From NCBI RefSeq assembly GCF_001856685.1, contig NZ_CP017812.1, forward strand, positions 930,001 through 994,000: 64,000 bases of DNA, read 5' to 3'. Every line of letters begins with the position of its first letter. Within the stretch, counting starts at the first letter, position 1. The notes beneath the pieces were generated by a model, which did no database searches, was not told the origin of the DNA, and worked only from the letters and a program-made list of their open reading frames with translations. The stretch is from Boudabousia tangfeifanii (GTDB lineage: Bacteria; Actinomycetota; Actinomycetes; Actinomycetales; Actinomycetaceae). Of the stretch, positions 44,449 to 53,613 are shown piece by piece. The position numbers were made by a program, and so were the translations under genes.

Positions 44449-46005
44449 GTGAAATTAGTGGTGGGATCAGAGGAAAATACGCTAGAAACGGCCTCGGATA
44501 ATCAGGCATCAGGAGCAGCTAAAGCTCTTACGGTAGGTGAGCTAGAAACTCAAAATCGAAAACTTGCCACCGCTTTGACTTTGACCCAAAAGCAACTTGA
44601 GCGGGCTCGTCAGCAACTCGCTGAAGTCGCGATGCCACCAATGACCACAGCCTATTTCCTAAAAGCTTTTTTAGCCGAAAGGCAGGCTGAAGTTCAGCTC
44701 GCGGCAAGGCGCATGCGTGTTTCAGTTGCCCCTGGGGTCGAACTCAGTTCCTTCGAACGCGGACAATCCATTCGGCTCAACGAACAAATGGTGCTGATTG
44801 GCGCAGCTAGCCCAGTGCGAGAAGGCACGATTGCTACCATCAAAGAATGGCTGGGGATAGACCGCGTGATTTTGACTGTCAATGGAGGAGAGCAAGTCTT
44901 TTCCGTAGCAGCTAACCTAAATACGCAACAGCTTGAGGCAGGAGACCAAGTCCGCGTTGATACTGCGGCGAAGTTGGTGCTGGAAAAAGTTGTTCGCCAA
45001 GAGATGCAAGAACTTTTGCAACTTCATGATCCTGAAGTCGGCTACGATGAAATCGGTGGTCTGAACAAACAGGTTGAACAAGTTCGCGAGGCTGTCGAAT
45101 TGCCTTTAAAGCATCCGGAACTTTTCAAACAGCTGGAGTTGCGTCCGCCCAAAGGAATTTTGCTATACGGGCCTCCAGGATGCGGCAAAACCCTGATTGC
45201 GAAAGCTCTGGCCACCTCATTGCGACAGGGCAAGAAGCCGGCAGCATTTTTTACCGTAAAGGGACCGCAACTTTTAAATAAGTTTGTAGGGGAGTGCGAA
45301 CGTGAAATCCGCGCTATTTTTGGTGCCTCAAGGCAAATCGCTAAGACCGGACGCCCGGTGGTGATCTTCTTTGATGAAATGGAAGCTTTGTTCCGCACCC
45401 GTGGCTCCGGAATCAGCTCTGATATCGAAACGTCTGTAGTTCCACAATTCTTGGCAGAGCTAGACGGCGTTGAAGAACTACGCAATATCATCGTGGTCGG
45501 TGCTTCGAACCGTGAAGACATGATCGATCCCGCAGTACTTCGTGCTGGTCGTCTAGATGTGAGGGTGCACGTTGATCGACCCGATCGTGCGGGTACTGAG
45601 GAAATTTTACGTATTTATCTTTCGAATAATCTGCCCTACGCTGGGGGCAGTCGCGATTCGATGATTATTGAGTTAGCTCAGTATTTGTTTAGGCAAGATG
45701 CACAAAGTGTGCTGTTGACGGCAGAACTTGCCGGTGGTGGCAGCCAAGATTTCTTCGTCAAGGATTTCCTCTCGGGGGCGACTTTACGTGGCATAGTTGA
45801 ACGGGCAAAAAAGCTAAGTTTACGCCGTTTGGTGGCTGATCCAAACAGTGGACTGACTCGAGACGATTTGTTGCAATCTGCTAAGGCGGAAGTCACTGAG
45901 TTGGTTGATTTGGCGGCCTCGACAGCTCCTGATCAGTGGGCCAGAGTTCTTGGGATTCGCGGCGATCGGGTGGTTCGGCTTACTCGCAATGAACTTGAAT
46001 GGTGA
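44449..46005 (+). CDS. arc: AAA+ ATPase ARC/Mpa of the pupylation system, without proteasome-docking tail
   Basis: A hexameric unfoldase that recruits Pup-tagged proteins. Residues 29-61 form the coiled coil that binds Pup (ELETQNRKLATALTLTQKQL), then the interdomain OB folds, then the AAA domain with Walker A GPPGCGKT at 241-248 and Walker B VIFFDE at 305-310. At 518 residues it is shorter than the roughly 590-610 of mycobacterial Mpa. The C-terminus ends TRNELEW, with no GQYL-like motif, the segment Mpa uses to dock on the 20S proteasome. The start may be GTG 44449, 44458 or 44461. It is cotranscribed with dop. Confidence 0.93.
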   Translation: MKLVVGSEENTLETASDNQASGAAKALTVGELETQNRKLATALTLTQKQLERARQQLAEVAMPPMTTAYFLKAFLAERQAEVQLAARRMRVSVAPGVELSSFERGQSIRLNEQMVLIGAASPVREGTIATIKEWLGIDRVILTVNGGEQVFSVAANLNTQQLEAGDQVRVDTAAKLVLEKVVRQEMQELLQLHDPEVGYDEIGGLNKQVEQVREAVELPLKHPELFKQLELRPPKGILLYGPPGCGKTLIAKALATSLRQGKKPAAFFTVKGPQLLNKFVGECEREIRAIFGASRQIAKTGRPVVIFFDEMEALFRTRGSGISSDIETSVVPQFLAELDGVEELRNIIVVGASNREDMIDPAVLRAGRLDVRVHVDRPDRAGTEEILRIYLSNNLPYAGGSRDSMIIELAQYLFRQDAQSVLLTAELAGGGSQDFFVKDFLSGATLRGIVERAKKLSLRRLVADPNSGLTRDDLLQSAKAEVTELVDLAASTAPDQWARVLGIRGDRVVRLTRNELEW

Positions 46006-46008
46006 CGA

Positions 46009-47469
46009 ATGCTGCTTGGATCAGAGTTTGAACTTGGGATTGTTCCTTTAAGCTCGAAGCCGGTAGGGGTCTGTGAACCGGCCATTAACTTGGTGGGAAA
46101 CTACCAGCGGGTACTTCGTTCGGCCGGCCATCGGGCTAAGTGGAATTACTTGTCAGAGACTCCACTAAAAAGTGTGTTCGGTGATGATATTTTGCGGGAC
46201 GAGGCCGATCCTTCCTTGCTAACTGATGACGCTAAGTCAGTGCTGGGGCGCGATGATCTTGATCTACTAGCGACCAATTTGGTGACTAAAAATGGCGGTC
46301 GCTTCTATGTAGACCACGCCCATCCTGAATATTCGACCCCTGAATGCGAAAATCCCTTAGCCCTCGTTATGGCGGAGGCAGCGCTTAGCCAAATTGCGCA
46401 GGAAGCAATGGCAGCTAACGATCGACAGTATCTCTTGTATCAGAATCTTACGGACGGTAAGGGAAATACTTGGGGATATCACGAGAACTATCAGTTCAGT
46501 CGTCAGACAGATTTTCAAAAATTGATAGTTCCGCTGGCTACTTTTTTAGTGGTTCGTAATCTGCTTTGTGGTGCTGGCAAGCTTGGTATCGGTCGTAAAA
46601 ATGACTTGCCTGGTTTCCAAATTTCGAGTCGAGCTGATTTCTTTGAATCACTATCTGGAGTACAGACTACCTATCAACGACCGATCGTTAACTTGCGCGA
46701 TGAACCTCATGCTGATCGCCAAAAGTGGCGACGCTTACATGTAATCACCGGGGACGCTAATCGCCTCCCTTTTACTGCCTATCTAAAGTTTGTGGGTACA
46801 AGCTTGTTTTTGTGGGCATGGGAACGGCAAACTTTAAGAGGAGATGACTCTGAGTTCCAAAAGCTTTGTTTGTCTGATCCGGTAAAAGTAATGCCGTTAG
46901 TTTCACGTGATCTTTTTGGGGCAAAAAGATATCAAATGCAAAGTGGTAAGGAACTTTCCGCGGTTGAAATCTTGGTCGGCTTTTCGAGGATCATAGGAAA
47001 AGAGTTAGAGAGCGTTCAACATGAGTCCGATCTCCCTTATTTAGACGCACCAGCTTTCTTTGCAAATTGGCAAGAAACTTTGCAGAAGTTTACGCAAGGT
47101 GGTCCGCAAGCTGTCTCGGATCGGGTCGAGTGGGCCTTAAAATATTCTTGGCTCGATGCTGCTAGGCAAAAGTTTGACACAGATTGGCAAGATCCAAAGC
47201 TAGCTGCCCTAGAACAGAGTTGGGCAGATTTACGTGATGAAAAATCAGTTTATCGGCGCCTCGAAAAAGCTGGATTGGTTGCGCCGCTCCCAACCCATGA
47301 GGGGGTAAAGACGACTCCCTCGATCCGAGCGCAGAGACGAGCCGAACTAGTTAATGATCCTCGGGTCGAATCGATTGGGTGGCGCTATGTTTGTTACCGT
47401 GGCCATGGAAAATCAAACTGCCATGAGATATTGTGTGAAACTGCAGCGGACGAAAGGGAAGAAAAGTGA
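46009..47469 (+). CDS. dop: Deamidase/depupylase Dop
   Basis: A carboxylate-amine ligase relative that deamidates Pup-Gln and removes Pup from targets. Family features: SEFELG at 5-10 (position of the EYG motif), the catalytic Asp D102 in YVDHAHPEYS, the Dop-type DGKGNTWGYHENYQF loop at 149-163 and HADRQKWRRLHVITGD. The 486 residues are of usual length. The Pup here ends in Gln, so Dop is needed before ligation. It starts 3 bases after arc and its stop overlaps pup by 4 bases. Confidence 0.93.
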   Translation: MLLGSEFELGIVPLSSKPVGVCEPAINLVGNYQRVLRSAGHRAKWNYLSETPLKSVFGDDILRDEADPSLLTDDAKSVLGRDDLDLLATNLVTKNGGRFYVDHAHPEYSTPECENPLALVMAEAALSQIAQEAMAANDRQYLLYQNLTDGKGNTWGYHENYQFSRQTDFQKLIVPLATFLVVRNLLCGAGKLGIGRKNDLPGFQISSRADFFESLSGVQTTYQRPIVNLRDEPHADRQKWRRLHVITGDANRLPFTAYLKFVGTSLFLWAWERQTLRGDDSEFQKLCLSDPVKVMPLVSRDLFGAKRYQMQSGKELSAVEILVGFSRIIGKELESVQHESDLPYLDAPAFFANWQETLQKFTQGGPQAVSDRVEWALKYSWLDAARQKFDTDWQDPKLAALEQSWADLRDEKSVYRRLEKAGLVAPLPTHEGVKTTPSIRAQRRAELVNDPRVESIGWRYVCYRGHGKSNCHEILCETAADEREEK

Positions 47470-47675
47470 ATGGGAAGCAAAGCCAGATGCAAGAGAAGAA
47501 CTGCCAGTGCCAAGAAGTAACCCAAGAAGTGGATGCCCCAGACGATTTTTCGATGCCTGAAAACCCCGCATCCCGCACCGTGCAGATGCAAGATATCTTG
47601 GCAGATATTGATGAGGTCTTGAGTGAGGAAGCACAAAGTTTGGTTGCTTCTTACGTACAGGCAAGCGGTCAATGA
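47466..47675 (+). CDS. pup: Prokaryotic ubiquitin-like protein Pup
   Basis: A 69-residue, mostly disordered acidic protein. The C-terminal half fits Pup: DILADIDEVLSEEAQSLVAS, ending QASGQ, so the last residue is Gln and must be deamidated to Glu. The helix that binds the ARC coiled coil is about residues 43-60. The N-terminus holds two cysteines (C13, C15) and is Gln-rich, not typical. It starts at GTG 47466 overlapping dop and its stop overlaps pafA (ATGA). In most actinobacteria with a proteasome, prcB and prcA follow here; they are absent. Confidence 0.9.
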   Translation: MNGKQSQMQEKNCQCQEVTQEVDAPDDFSMPENPASRTVQMQDILADIDEVLSEEAQSLVASYVQASGQ

Positions 47676-49186
47676 TTATTGATCCGCGGATTCTCGAGAC
47701 TAAAGTTTCGGTTTCTCCACGAATATTTGGTCTGGAAACAGAATACGGTTTGGTTGCTCCCAGTGACTTTGGCGGGGGAGTAGTGAAAGCTGCTCGGGAA
47801 TTGTTACGACCCAAAATTGATTATACGAAGTCGGGTGCGACCTTTTTGCCTAACGGTGGTCGCTTGTACTTAGATGTCGGCGCACACCCCGAGTATGCCA
47901 CGGCTGAATGTATAAAACCGTTGGATTTAGTGGCTCAAGATCGTGCTGGTGATCTGATGCTGGCACAGCTCTTAACTGATTTTGCTACTTCCTCTGGCAC
48001 GACTTTAAAACTGTTTCGCAATAATCTCGATGGTGCTGGTAATAGTTTTGGGTGCCATGAGAATTATCAGATTGCTCGTGAAGGAAATTTTGAATCCTGG
48101 AAAGATGATTTTGTCTCTTTCTTAGTTACGCGCACCTGTTTGGTGGGGGCTGGTGGGGTGATCACAGATCGTAACGGTACGCATTTTGTGCCGTCGGTGA
48201 GAGCGGGTTTGATGACTGCTGTGGAATCTGCTTCATCCACCCAAGATCGTCCTATCTTGAATACTCGAGATCAGCCTTTGGCAGATCGAAGTAAATATCG
48301 CCGTCTCCATGTGATGCTTTCTGACACTAATTTGGGGCAATTTCCTACTTTTTTGAAAGTTGCCTCGGCGCTTTTGGTGCTTCAGTTTTTGGAATCGGGT
48401 GGTTCCTTTGCGGATTTGCGTTTAGCAGACCCGATTGACGCATTGCACATTGTCGGAAATGATCTGTCATTGCAGGCCGAGGTCGAGTTGCTAGATGGTC
48501 GACGACTTCGTGCAGTTGAAATCCAAGCTCTGATGGTCTCTCGTGTGCTTTCTTGGCTGGGGGGACAAACCGCAAGTGAGGCGCAAAACCACGCCACTTC
48601 TGTGCTAGCTAAATGCGGAAGTTTCAAGAAGTTTTTGGCAACTTTTGAAGTTCCCGAGCTCGATCATGATTCTTTAATTTCACAGCTATCATTTGCGGCT
48701 TACCAGTGGCTGGAACTTTGTGTGATCTTACTTGGTGAAGATTGGTCTGCGATTTCTGGTCGGATCGATTGGCTTCTAAAGCAAGAGTTTTTCTCGCAGT
48801 ATTCGTCCTCGGCCCAAGGAAACTGGGAAGATCCCAAAGTTCGCGTATTAGACTGGTCTTTCCATCAGGTTGGAGGGCGACTATGGCCTGAGCTAGAAAC
48901 TCGCGGCCTCGTAGCGTCCCTACTTACCAAAGACGAAATTGGTAAGACTTTAGCACAGCCTCCTAGTGATACTAGAGCTTACGTTCGAGGCAGATTGATT
49001 GGGGTGGCGCAAGAATTAAAGCTGGCGGTAAATGCCGATTGGGATCGAGTATATTTCGGTTTAAATAATGAAGTTAAGTTGGACTTAGACGATCCATTTA
49101 ATTGCTCGGGTTCGTTAGTTGCCCACACAAAGACTAAGATTGAGGAAATTGCTAGAGCAGAAGTGGAAGGATTCTATGGGGTCTGA
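47672..49186 (+). CDS. pafA: Pup ligase PafA
   Basis: It ligates the C-terminal Glu of Pup to substrate lysines with ATP. GLETEYGLV is at 20-28, the catalytic Asp is D68 in LDVGAHPEYATAE, the FGCHENYQI element and ADRSKYRRLHVMLSDTN match the family. A 504-residue length is slightly longer than the usual 450-485, with about 15 additional residues at the N-terminus. It overlaps pup by 4 bases and the FKBP-like gene by 11 bases. Confidence 0.93.
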   Translation: MIIDPRILETKVSVSPRIFGLETEYGLVAPSDFGGGVVKAARELLRPKIDYTKSGATFLPNGGRLYLDVGAHPEYATAECIKPLDLVAQDRAGDLMLAQLLTDFATSSGTTLKLFRNNLDGAGNSFGCHENYQIAREGNFESWKDDFVSFLVTRTCLVGAGGVITDRNGTHFVPSVRAGLMTAVESASSTQDRPILNTRDQPLADRSKYRRLHVMLSDTNLGQFPTFLKVASALLVLQFLESGGSFADLRLADPIDALHIVGNDLSLQAEVELLDGRRLRAVEIQALMVSRVLSWLGGQTASEAQNHATSVLAKCGSFKKFLATFEVPELDHDSLISQLSFAAYQWLELCVILLGEDWSAISGRIDWLLKQEFFSQYSSSAQGNWEDPKVRVLDWSFHQVGGRLWPELETRGLVASLLTKDEIGKTLAQPPSDTRAYVRGRLIGVAQELKLAVNADWDRVYFGLNNEVKLDLDDPFNCSGSLVAHTKTKIEEIARAEVEGFYGV

Positions 49187-50408
49187 GCGGGAAGAGGCTA
49201 CGAGCCTAAACGAGGTCGAGGCTGTGGGTGAAACTTCAGATCGTTTTCCCAAACGAGTTCGTCGACGTAGTCATTCGAGCCAAGCCGTAAACATGAATCA
49301 GCTGGAAAAGGCGGTGCAAGCTGAGACTAGCTCGCCCGACTCTACTCATTTTTCGTCTAAGGTCGACGGTAAGGGGACTGACCAGACTTCGATTGATGCC
49401 ACGACTGCGAGTGCCGAAGCACGAGTAGCTGAAGCAACTGAAATATCGGAGCGGGATTTTTCGTGGAATGGGCTTAAAGCTACTACAAAACAAGGATTGA
49501 GTGACGCTAAGCTTTACATTAAACGTAATCCCAAGCGCGTGGTTTTTGCCCTTGTTGCAATGCTGTTAATGCTAATGGTGTTAGCGGCTCTAGTATTTTC
49601 TTTCCGGTCATTGGCTGCTAAACAGGAACAAGAACCGGTCACGCTTTCGGCAACTTTTAGTGGTCGTTTAGGTCAAACCGTGACATTGAAGTTGCCCGAG
49701 GAAATCACCCCACTTGAGTATGGGAAGTTCGTGACAATTAAAGGCGGTGGGAAAGAGCTCGCGATTGGTGCTCCAGCGCTACTCGCCGTTTCAACTTTTG
49801 ATGGCAGGTCGGGAGCTCCCACTGGAGCGTCGACGTCACCATTGATGTTACTTGGAGCTTTGGATGCTAATTTAACCGGCGAGCAGCTGGCACAACAACT
49901 AGTAGGAATCAAAGAAGGCTCACGAGTCGTTTTTGTTCGTCCGCTTAGTAATGAAAAAAATCCTCCACTTGAGCTAGTCGTAGTTGATGTTTTATCCACG
50001 GTAGCTACTGGGCATTCTCAACCTTTGCCGAAAAATGCAGGGGCTTGGGTGACAGAGAAAGATGGCGTTCCAGTAGTGACTGAGATTAAGAGCCAAAATG
50101 CTAAGGAACCATGGGGTGCTGTCGTCATGCGCGGAAATGGTGACCAAGTGGGTGAGAATGATACGATTATTGCGCAATTCTTAAAGGTAAATGCTTTGAA
50201 TGGTCAAGTCGAGGAATCGACTTGGGAAGCTGGCGGGATGCCGATGAAAGTCAAACTTTCTGAGATCATGAAACCGCTAGCGGCTGAACTTACAGATCAG
50301 AAAGTTGGCTCGCGTATTATTACCACTATCCCTGCAGCGAGTTCCGATGGGACGAACCCAATTGTGGTAGTAGTGGATATTTTGGCAATCTTAAATCAGG
50401 AGAAATAA
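49176..50408 (+). CDS. Membrane-anchored FKBP-like peptidyl-prolyl isomerase, divergent
   Basis: A 410-residue protein. A hydrophilic N-terminal region (1 to about 120; RRRSHSS basic patch, then Ser/Thr/Glu rich) precedes one transmembrane helix near 130-152 (VVFALVAMLLMLMVLAALVF). The outer part has two FKBP-like units, each ending in a pattern like GSRVVFVRP...LELVVVDVLS or QKVGSRIITTIPA...IVVVVDIL. The aromatic pocket residues of active FKBPs are not obvious, so activity is doubtful. ATG 49176 is behind GGAAGGA and overlaps the pafA stop. FKBP genes after pafA are common in actinobacteria. Confidence 0.7.
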   Translation: MGSEREEATSLNEVEAVGETSDRFPKRVRRRSHSSQAVNMNQLEKAVQAETSSPDSTHFSSKVDGKGTDQTSIDATTASAEARVAEATEISERDFSWNGLKATTKQGLSDAKLYIKRNPKRVVFALVAMLLMLMVLAALVFSFRSLAAKQEQEPVTLSATFSGRLGQTVTLKLPEEITPLEYGKFVTIKGGGKELAIGAPALLAVSTFDGRSGAPTGASTSPLMLLGALDANLTGEQLAQQLVGIKEGSRVVFVRPLSNEKNPPLELVVVDVLSTVATGHSQPLPKNAGAWVTEKDGVPVVTEIKSQNAKEPWGAVVMRGNGDQVGENDTIIAQFLKVNALNGQVEESTWEAGGMPMKVKLSEIMKPLAAELTDQKVGSRIITTIPAASSDGTNPIVVVVDILAILNQEK

Positions 50409-51284
50409 TTGCTCACCTCACTCATGGCTAATTGGCCATTTTCTATTCCCTCGCCTTCCCAGGCGGTCTGGTACTTGGGGCCGATTCCTTTGCGAGCTTA
50501 TGGCATTTTGATCATGATCGGTATTCTGATCGCTATCTTTTTAACCAAGCGGCGCTATGCTGATCGCGGGGGAGATGGTGAATTTATTTACGAGGTCGCT
50601 ATTTGGGCTGTTCCAATGGGGATTATCGGAGGACGCCTCTACGAGATTGCAACCTCCCCACAAAAATATTTTCCGCCAACCGGTGATCCTTGGTTAATGC
50701 CGCAACTTTGGCTCGGTGGGATGGGCATCATGGGTGCTGTTTTACTGGGGGCCTTAGGAGCTTATATCGCTATGAAGCTCAACGGACAACGACTTGGTCC
50801 TTTTGCTGATGCCCTTGCTCCTGGACTATTGATGGCGCAAGCGATCGGTAGAATTGGTAACTACTTCAATCAAGAGCTTTTTGGCTGGGCAACTACTTTA
50901 CCTTGGGGTCTTGAAATTGATGATCGTCATCTTCCCGCTGGATATGCGCCAGGAACGCTATTTCACCCAACATTCCTCTACGAATTGATTTGGAACTTAC
51001 TGGGTGCTCTCTTTTTACTCTGGTTTGATCGAAAGCATAAGATTCAATCAGGACAGTTATTCTTTTTGTACATTTCGGTCTATGGCTTAGGTCGTACTTG
51101 GATTGAACATATCCGTATCGATGAGCCGGCCCACTGGATTGGACCTTTACGATTAGCCTCTTGGTTCGGGTTGGGGCTGGTAGCTTTTGGATTGATTGGG
51201 TACTGGTTAGCGGGACGCTTGCATCATTCAACTCGAGTAACCCCAGAAGAATTAGAAACTTGGGAAGCGAAGAATAAAGCATAA
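50409..51284 (+). CDS. lgt: Prolipoprotein diacylglyceryl transferase
   Basis: A seven-helix membrane enzyme that lipidates the cysteine of prolipoproteins. The signature GRIGNYFNQELFG is intact, preceded by GPIPLRAYGILIMIG and GGRLYEIAT; YGLGRTWIEHIRID lies near the end. The TTG at 50409 is preferred, since AGGAGA stands 5-6 bases before it; ATG 50424 is the alternative. It starts right after the FKBP-like gene (0-base gap), so it belongs to the same operon. Confidence 0.94.
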   Translation: MLTSLMANWPFSIPSPSQAVWYLGPIPLRAYGILIMIGILIAIFLTKRRYADRGGDGEFIYEVAIWAVPMGIIGGRLYEIATSPQKYFPPTGDPWLMPQLWLGGMGIMGAVLLGALGAYIAMKLNGQRLGPFADALAPGLLMAQAIGRIGNYFNQELFGWATTLPWGLEIDDRHLPAGYAPGTLFHPTFLYELIWNLLGALFLLWFDRKHKIQSGQLFFLYISVYGLGRTWIEHIRIDEPAHWIGPLRLASWFGLGLVAFGLIGYWLAGRLHHSTRVTPEELETWEAKNKA

Positions 51285-51458
51285 AATTGACTCGAGAAGT
51301 TTTGCCACTGGCGTAGAACGTTATAAATGACCAGTAGCACTTTAAATTCGTGTCATGATGTTAGAGATATTTTCGTTACATAGCGTGCTAATTAGGACTT
51401 AGTTCCGCTAAAATGATTACGTAATAGTGACTAAGGTGAAGGAATCGAGACATAACCT

Positions 51459-52886
51459 ATGCGTCGAGCTAAAATTGTGTGCACCATTGGTCCAGCAACT
51501 GATACTCCCTCTCAAATTCAGGCGTTAGTTGATGCTGGAATGGATGTGGCTCGGATCAACCGAAGCCATGGTTCTCAAGAAGAACATGAAGCTGTTTACA
51601 GTGAGGTGCGACGTGCAGCCCGAGCATCAGGGCGTGCGGTCGCTATTCTAGTTGACTTGCAGGGCCCCAAGATTCGTTTGGGCAACTTTATTAATGGCAA
51701 GGAACTTTTGGAAGTTGGTGACAAGTTCACCATTACGGTAGAAGACGTCGAAGGCACTAAGGAACGTGTCGGTACTACCTTCAAAGGTCTTACCGGTGAC
51801 TGCCGTCCTGGTGACCGTTTGCTGATTGATGACGGTAACGTTGCTGTCCGTGTTTTGGAAGTAACCGATACTGATGTGGTAACTACTGTTGAAGTTGGCG
51901 GCTATGTGTCTAACCACAAGGGCTTGAACTTGCCTGGGGTCGCCGTATCCGTCCCTGCTTTGTCCGAGAAAGACAAGGAAGATCTGCGTTGGGCCCTAAA
52001 CTTAGGGGTTGACCTCATCGCGCTCTCCTTCGTTCGAAGTGCAGTGGATATTGAAGATGTCCATCAGATCATGGAAGAAGAAGGACGTTACGTTCCAGTA
52101 ATCGCGAAGATTGAAAAGCCACAAGCAGTTGATAACCTGCAGGGAATCGTCCAGGCCTTCGATGGCATCATGGTTGCTCGTGGTGACCTTGGTGTAGAAA
52201 TGCCTTTGGAAGCAGTGCCATTGGTTCAGAAGCGAGCGATTGAATTGGCTCGTCGTGAAGCTAAGCCGGTAATCGTGGCAACCCAGGTAATGGAATCCAT
52301 GATTAAGAATCCGCGTCCGACTCGCGCCGAGGCCTCTGACTGTGCTAACGCTATTCTTGATGGCGCCGATGCAGTAATGCTTTCGGGTGAAACTTCTGTG
52401 GGTGCTTATCCAATCGAAGCTGTTCGCACTATGGCTCGTATTGTGGAAAATGTCGAGGAAAACGGTGGTGAACGTATCGCCAACTTGGGTACATTCGTTC
52501 ACTCCCGTCCAGGTGTTATTACCCACGCGGCAGCCCGCATTGCGGAAATGATGGACGTCAAGTTCATGGTGACCTTCACACAGTCGGGTTCTACCTCGCG
52601 TATGATGTCGCGCCTGCGTTCGCCGATTCCATTGTTGGCCTTCACTCCACTGGAATCTACTCGTAATACTTTGGCCCTTTCTTGGGGTGTCAATACCTAC
52701 CGAGTGCCAGAAGTGAAACACACCGATGACATGGTTTGGCAGGTTGACCAGGTGCTACAGGCAACTCATATGGCAGAACCTGGCGATCAAATTGTTATTG
52801 TGGCAGGTATGCCGCCAGGCACTTCCGGTTCAACTAACTCGATCCGTGTACACACGATCGGTGATGATGTAGATTATTCGCACTGA
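51459..52886 (+). CDS. pyk: Pyruvate kinase
   Basis: The glycolytic enzyme producing pyruvate and ATP from phosphoenolpyruvate. RRAKIVCTIGPAT is at the N-terminus; the catalytic segment is PVIAKIEKPQAV and GIMVARGDLGVEMP; NRSHGSQEEH and KGLNLPGVAVS also fit. The 475 residues are normal. It is followed by a strong terminator. Confidence 0.96.
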   Translation: MRRAKIVCTIGPATDTPSQIQALVDAGMDVARINRSHGSQEEHEAVYSEVRRAARASGRAVAILVDLQGPKIRLGNFINGKELLEVGDKFTITVEDVEGTKERVGTTFKGLTGDCRPGDRLLIDDGNVAVRVLEVTDTDVVTTVEVGGYVSNHKGLNLPGVAVSVPALSEKDKEDLRWALNLGVDLIALSFVRSAVDIEDVHQIMEEEGRYVPVIAKIEKPQAVDNLQGIVQAFDGIMVARGDLGVEMPLEAVPLVQKRAIELARREAKPVIVATQVMESMIKNPRPTRAEASDCANAILDGADAVMLSGETSVGAYPIEAVRTMARIVENVEENGGERIANLGTFVHSRPGVITHAAARIAEMMDVKFMVTFTQSGSTSRMMSRLRSPIPLLAFTPLESTRNTLALSWGVNTYRVPEVKHTDDMVWQVDQVLQATHMAEPGDQIVIVAGMPPGTSGSTNSIRVHTIGDDVDYSH

Positions 52887-52913
52887 GGTTAGTTAACCAG
52901 CTAAAGCCTTCTT

Positions 52914-52960
52914 AAATGTCGCGGGACAATCATTCAGATTGCATCCCGCGACATTTTTGT
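52914..52960 (+). terminator. Terminator after pyk
   Basis: A 13-bp stem AAATGTCGCGGGA/TCCCGCGACATTT with a 17-nt loop and T tail, 28 bases after the stop. Confidence 0.85.
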
Positions 52961-53130
52961 ATATACTGTTGTTTTGCGCTGATGCACGTTAAGAAAAACA
53001 TTGTTCACCCGATCGGTGTTAATGGGTGAAAAAGTATCAAGCAAAATCGGAATGATCCGAACTCGTGGCTACCAACACAACCCAAGTGTTCACCACAAAA
53101 AGACCAAATTCTATTAGAAGGAGGGATTGT

Positions 53131-53343
53131 ATGATGCAATCCATGATTAGTATTCGCGATAAGAATCGCTCGTTTGAGGCACACAACCTCTTGGCTACTG
53201 CTTTGCCTGCAACTGTTGCGGCATGGTTTAATGAGGACAATGATCCTCGTGTCAAGAAGGCGATTGGCGACCTTAGCATGGGCGATCAGGCATGCGCTGC
53301 TGCCCTGAAGTTTTTAGGGATTGAAATCATCTCAGCAGCATAA
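53131..53343 (+). CDS. Small protein of unknown function (70 residues)
   Basis: I do not recognise a family. The protein starts MMQSMISIRDKNRS and contains LLATALPATVAAWFN, then VKKAIGDLSMGDQACAAALK and ends GIEIISAA. It has no membrane segment and one cysteine. Support for a real gene: a strong AAGGAGG ribosome-binding site 6-7 bases before ATG 53131 and its own terminator at 53348. Upstream, TTCACCC (53004-53010) and GGGTGAA (53024-53030) form a 7-bp hairpin that may be part of a leader. An in-frame start at 53065 lacks a ribosome-binding site. A helical, possibly regulatory protein is likely. Confidence 0.7.
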   Translation: MMQSMISIRDKNRSFEAHNLLATALPATVAAWFNEDNDPRVKKAIGDLSMGDQACAAALKFLGIEIISAA

Positions 53344-53347
53344 AATA

Positions 53348-53383
53348 ACGCGGGCTTCTTTTACGAGCCCGCGTATTTCTTTT
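53348..53383 (+). terminator. Terminator after the 70-residue gene
   Basis: A 9-bp GC-rich stem ACGCGGGCT/AGCCCGCGT with a 9-nt loop, followed by ATTTCTTTT, lies 4 bases after the stop. Confidence 0.88.
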
Positions 53384-53613
53384 GGTCAGGATACCCTGGC
53401 CATTTTTTATTTCCATTTTCCGTTAATAAATCCTTCTTTGTAAGAGCTAATTGCTGGCATTTCTTCTACTAAGTGTCGTCTGGCAGGAAAATTTGGACAT
53501 TTAGTTATATGGTGAGTTTATTCGAGTATTTTGTTCTCTAGCTCACTGTCTCTCTTAGGAGCTTCGGTAAGGTTAGCTCACAATAGGTGACTTGTATGTA
53601 AGGAATATTTGTT

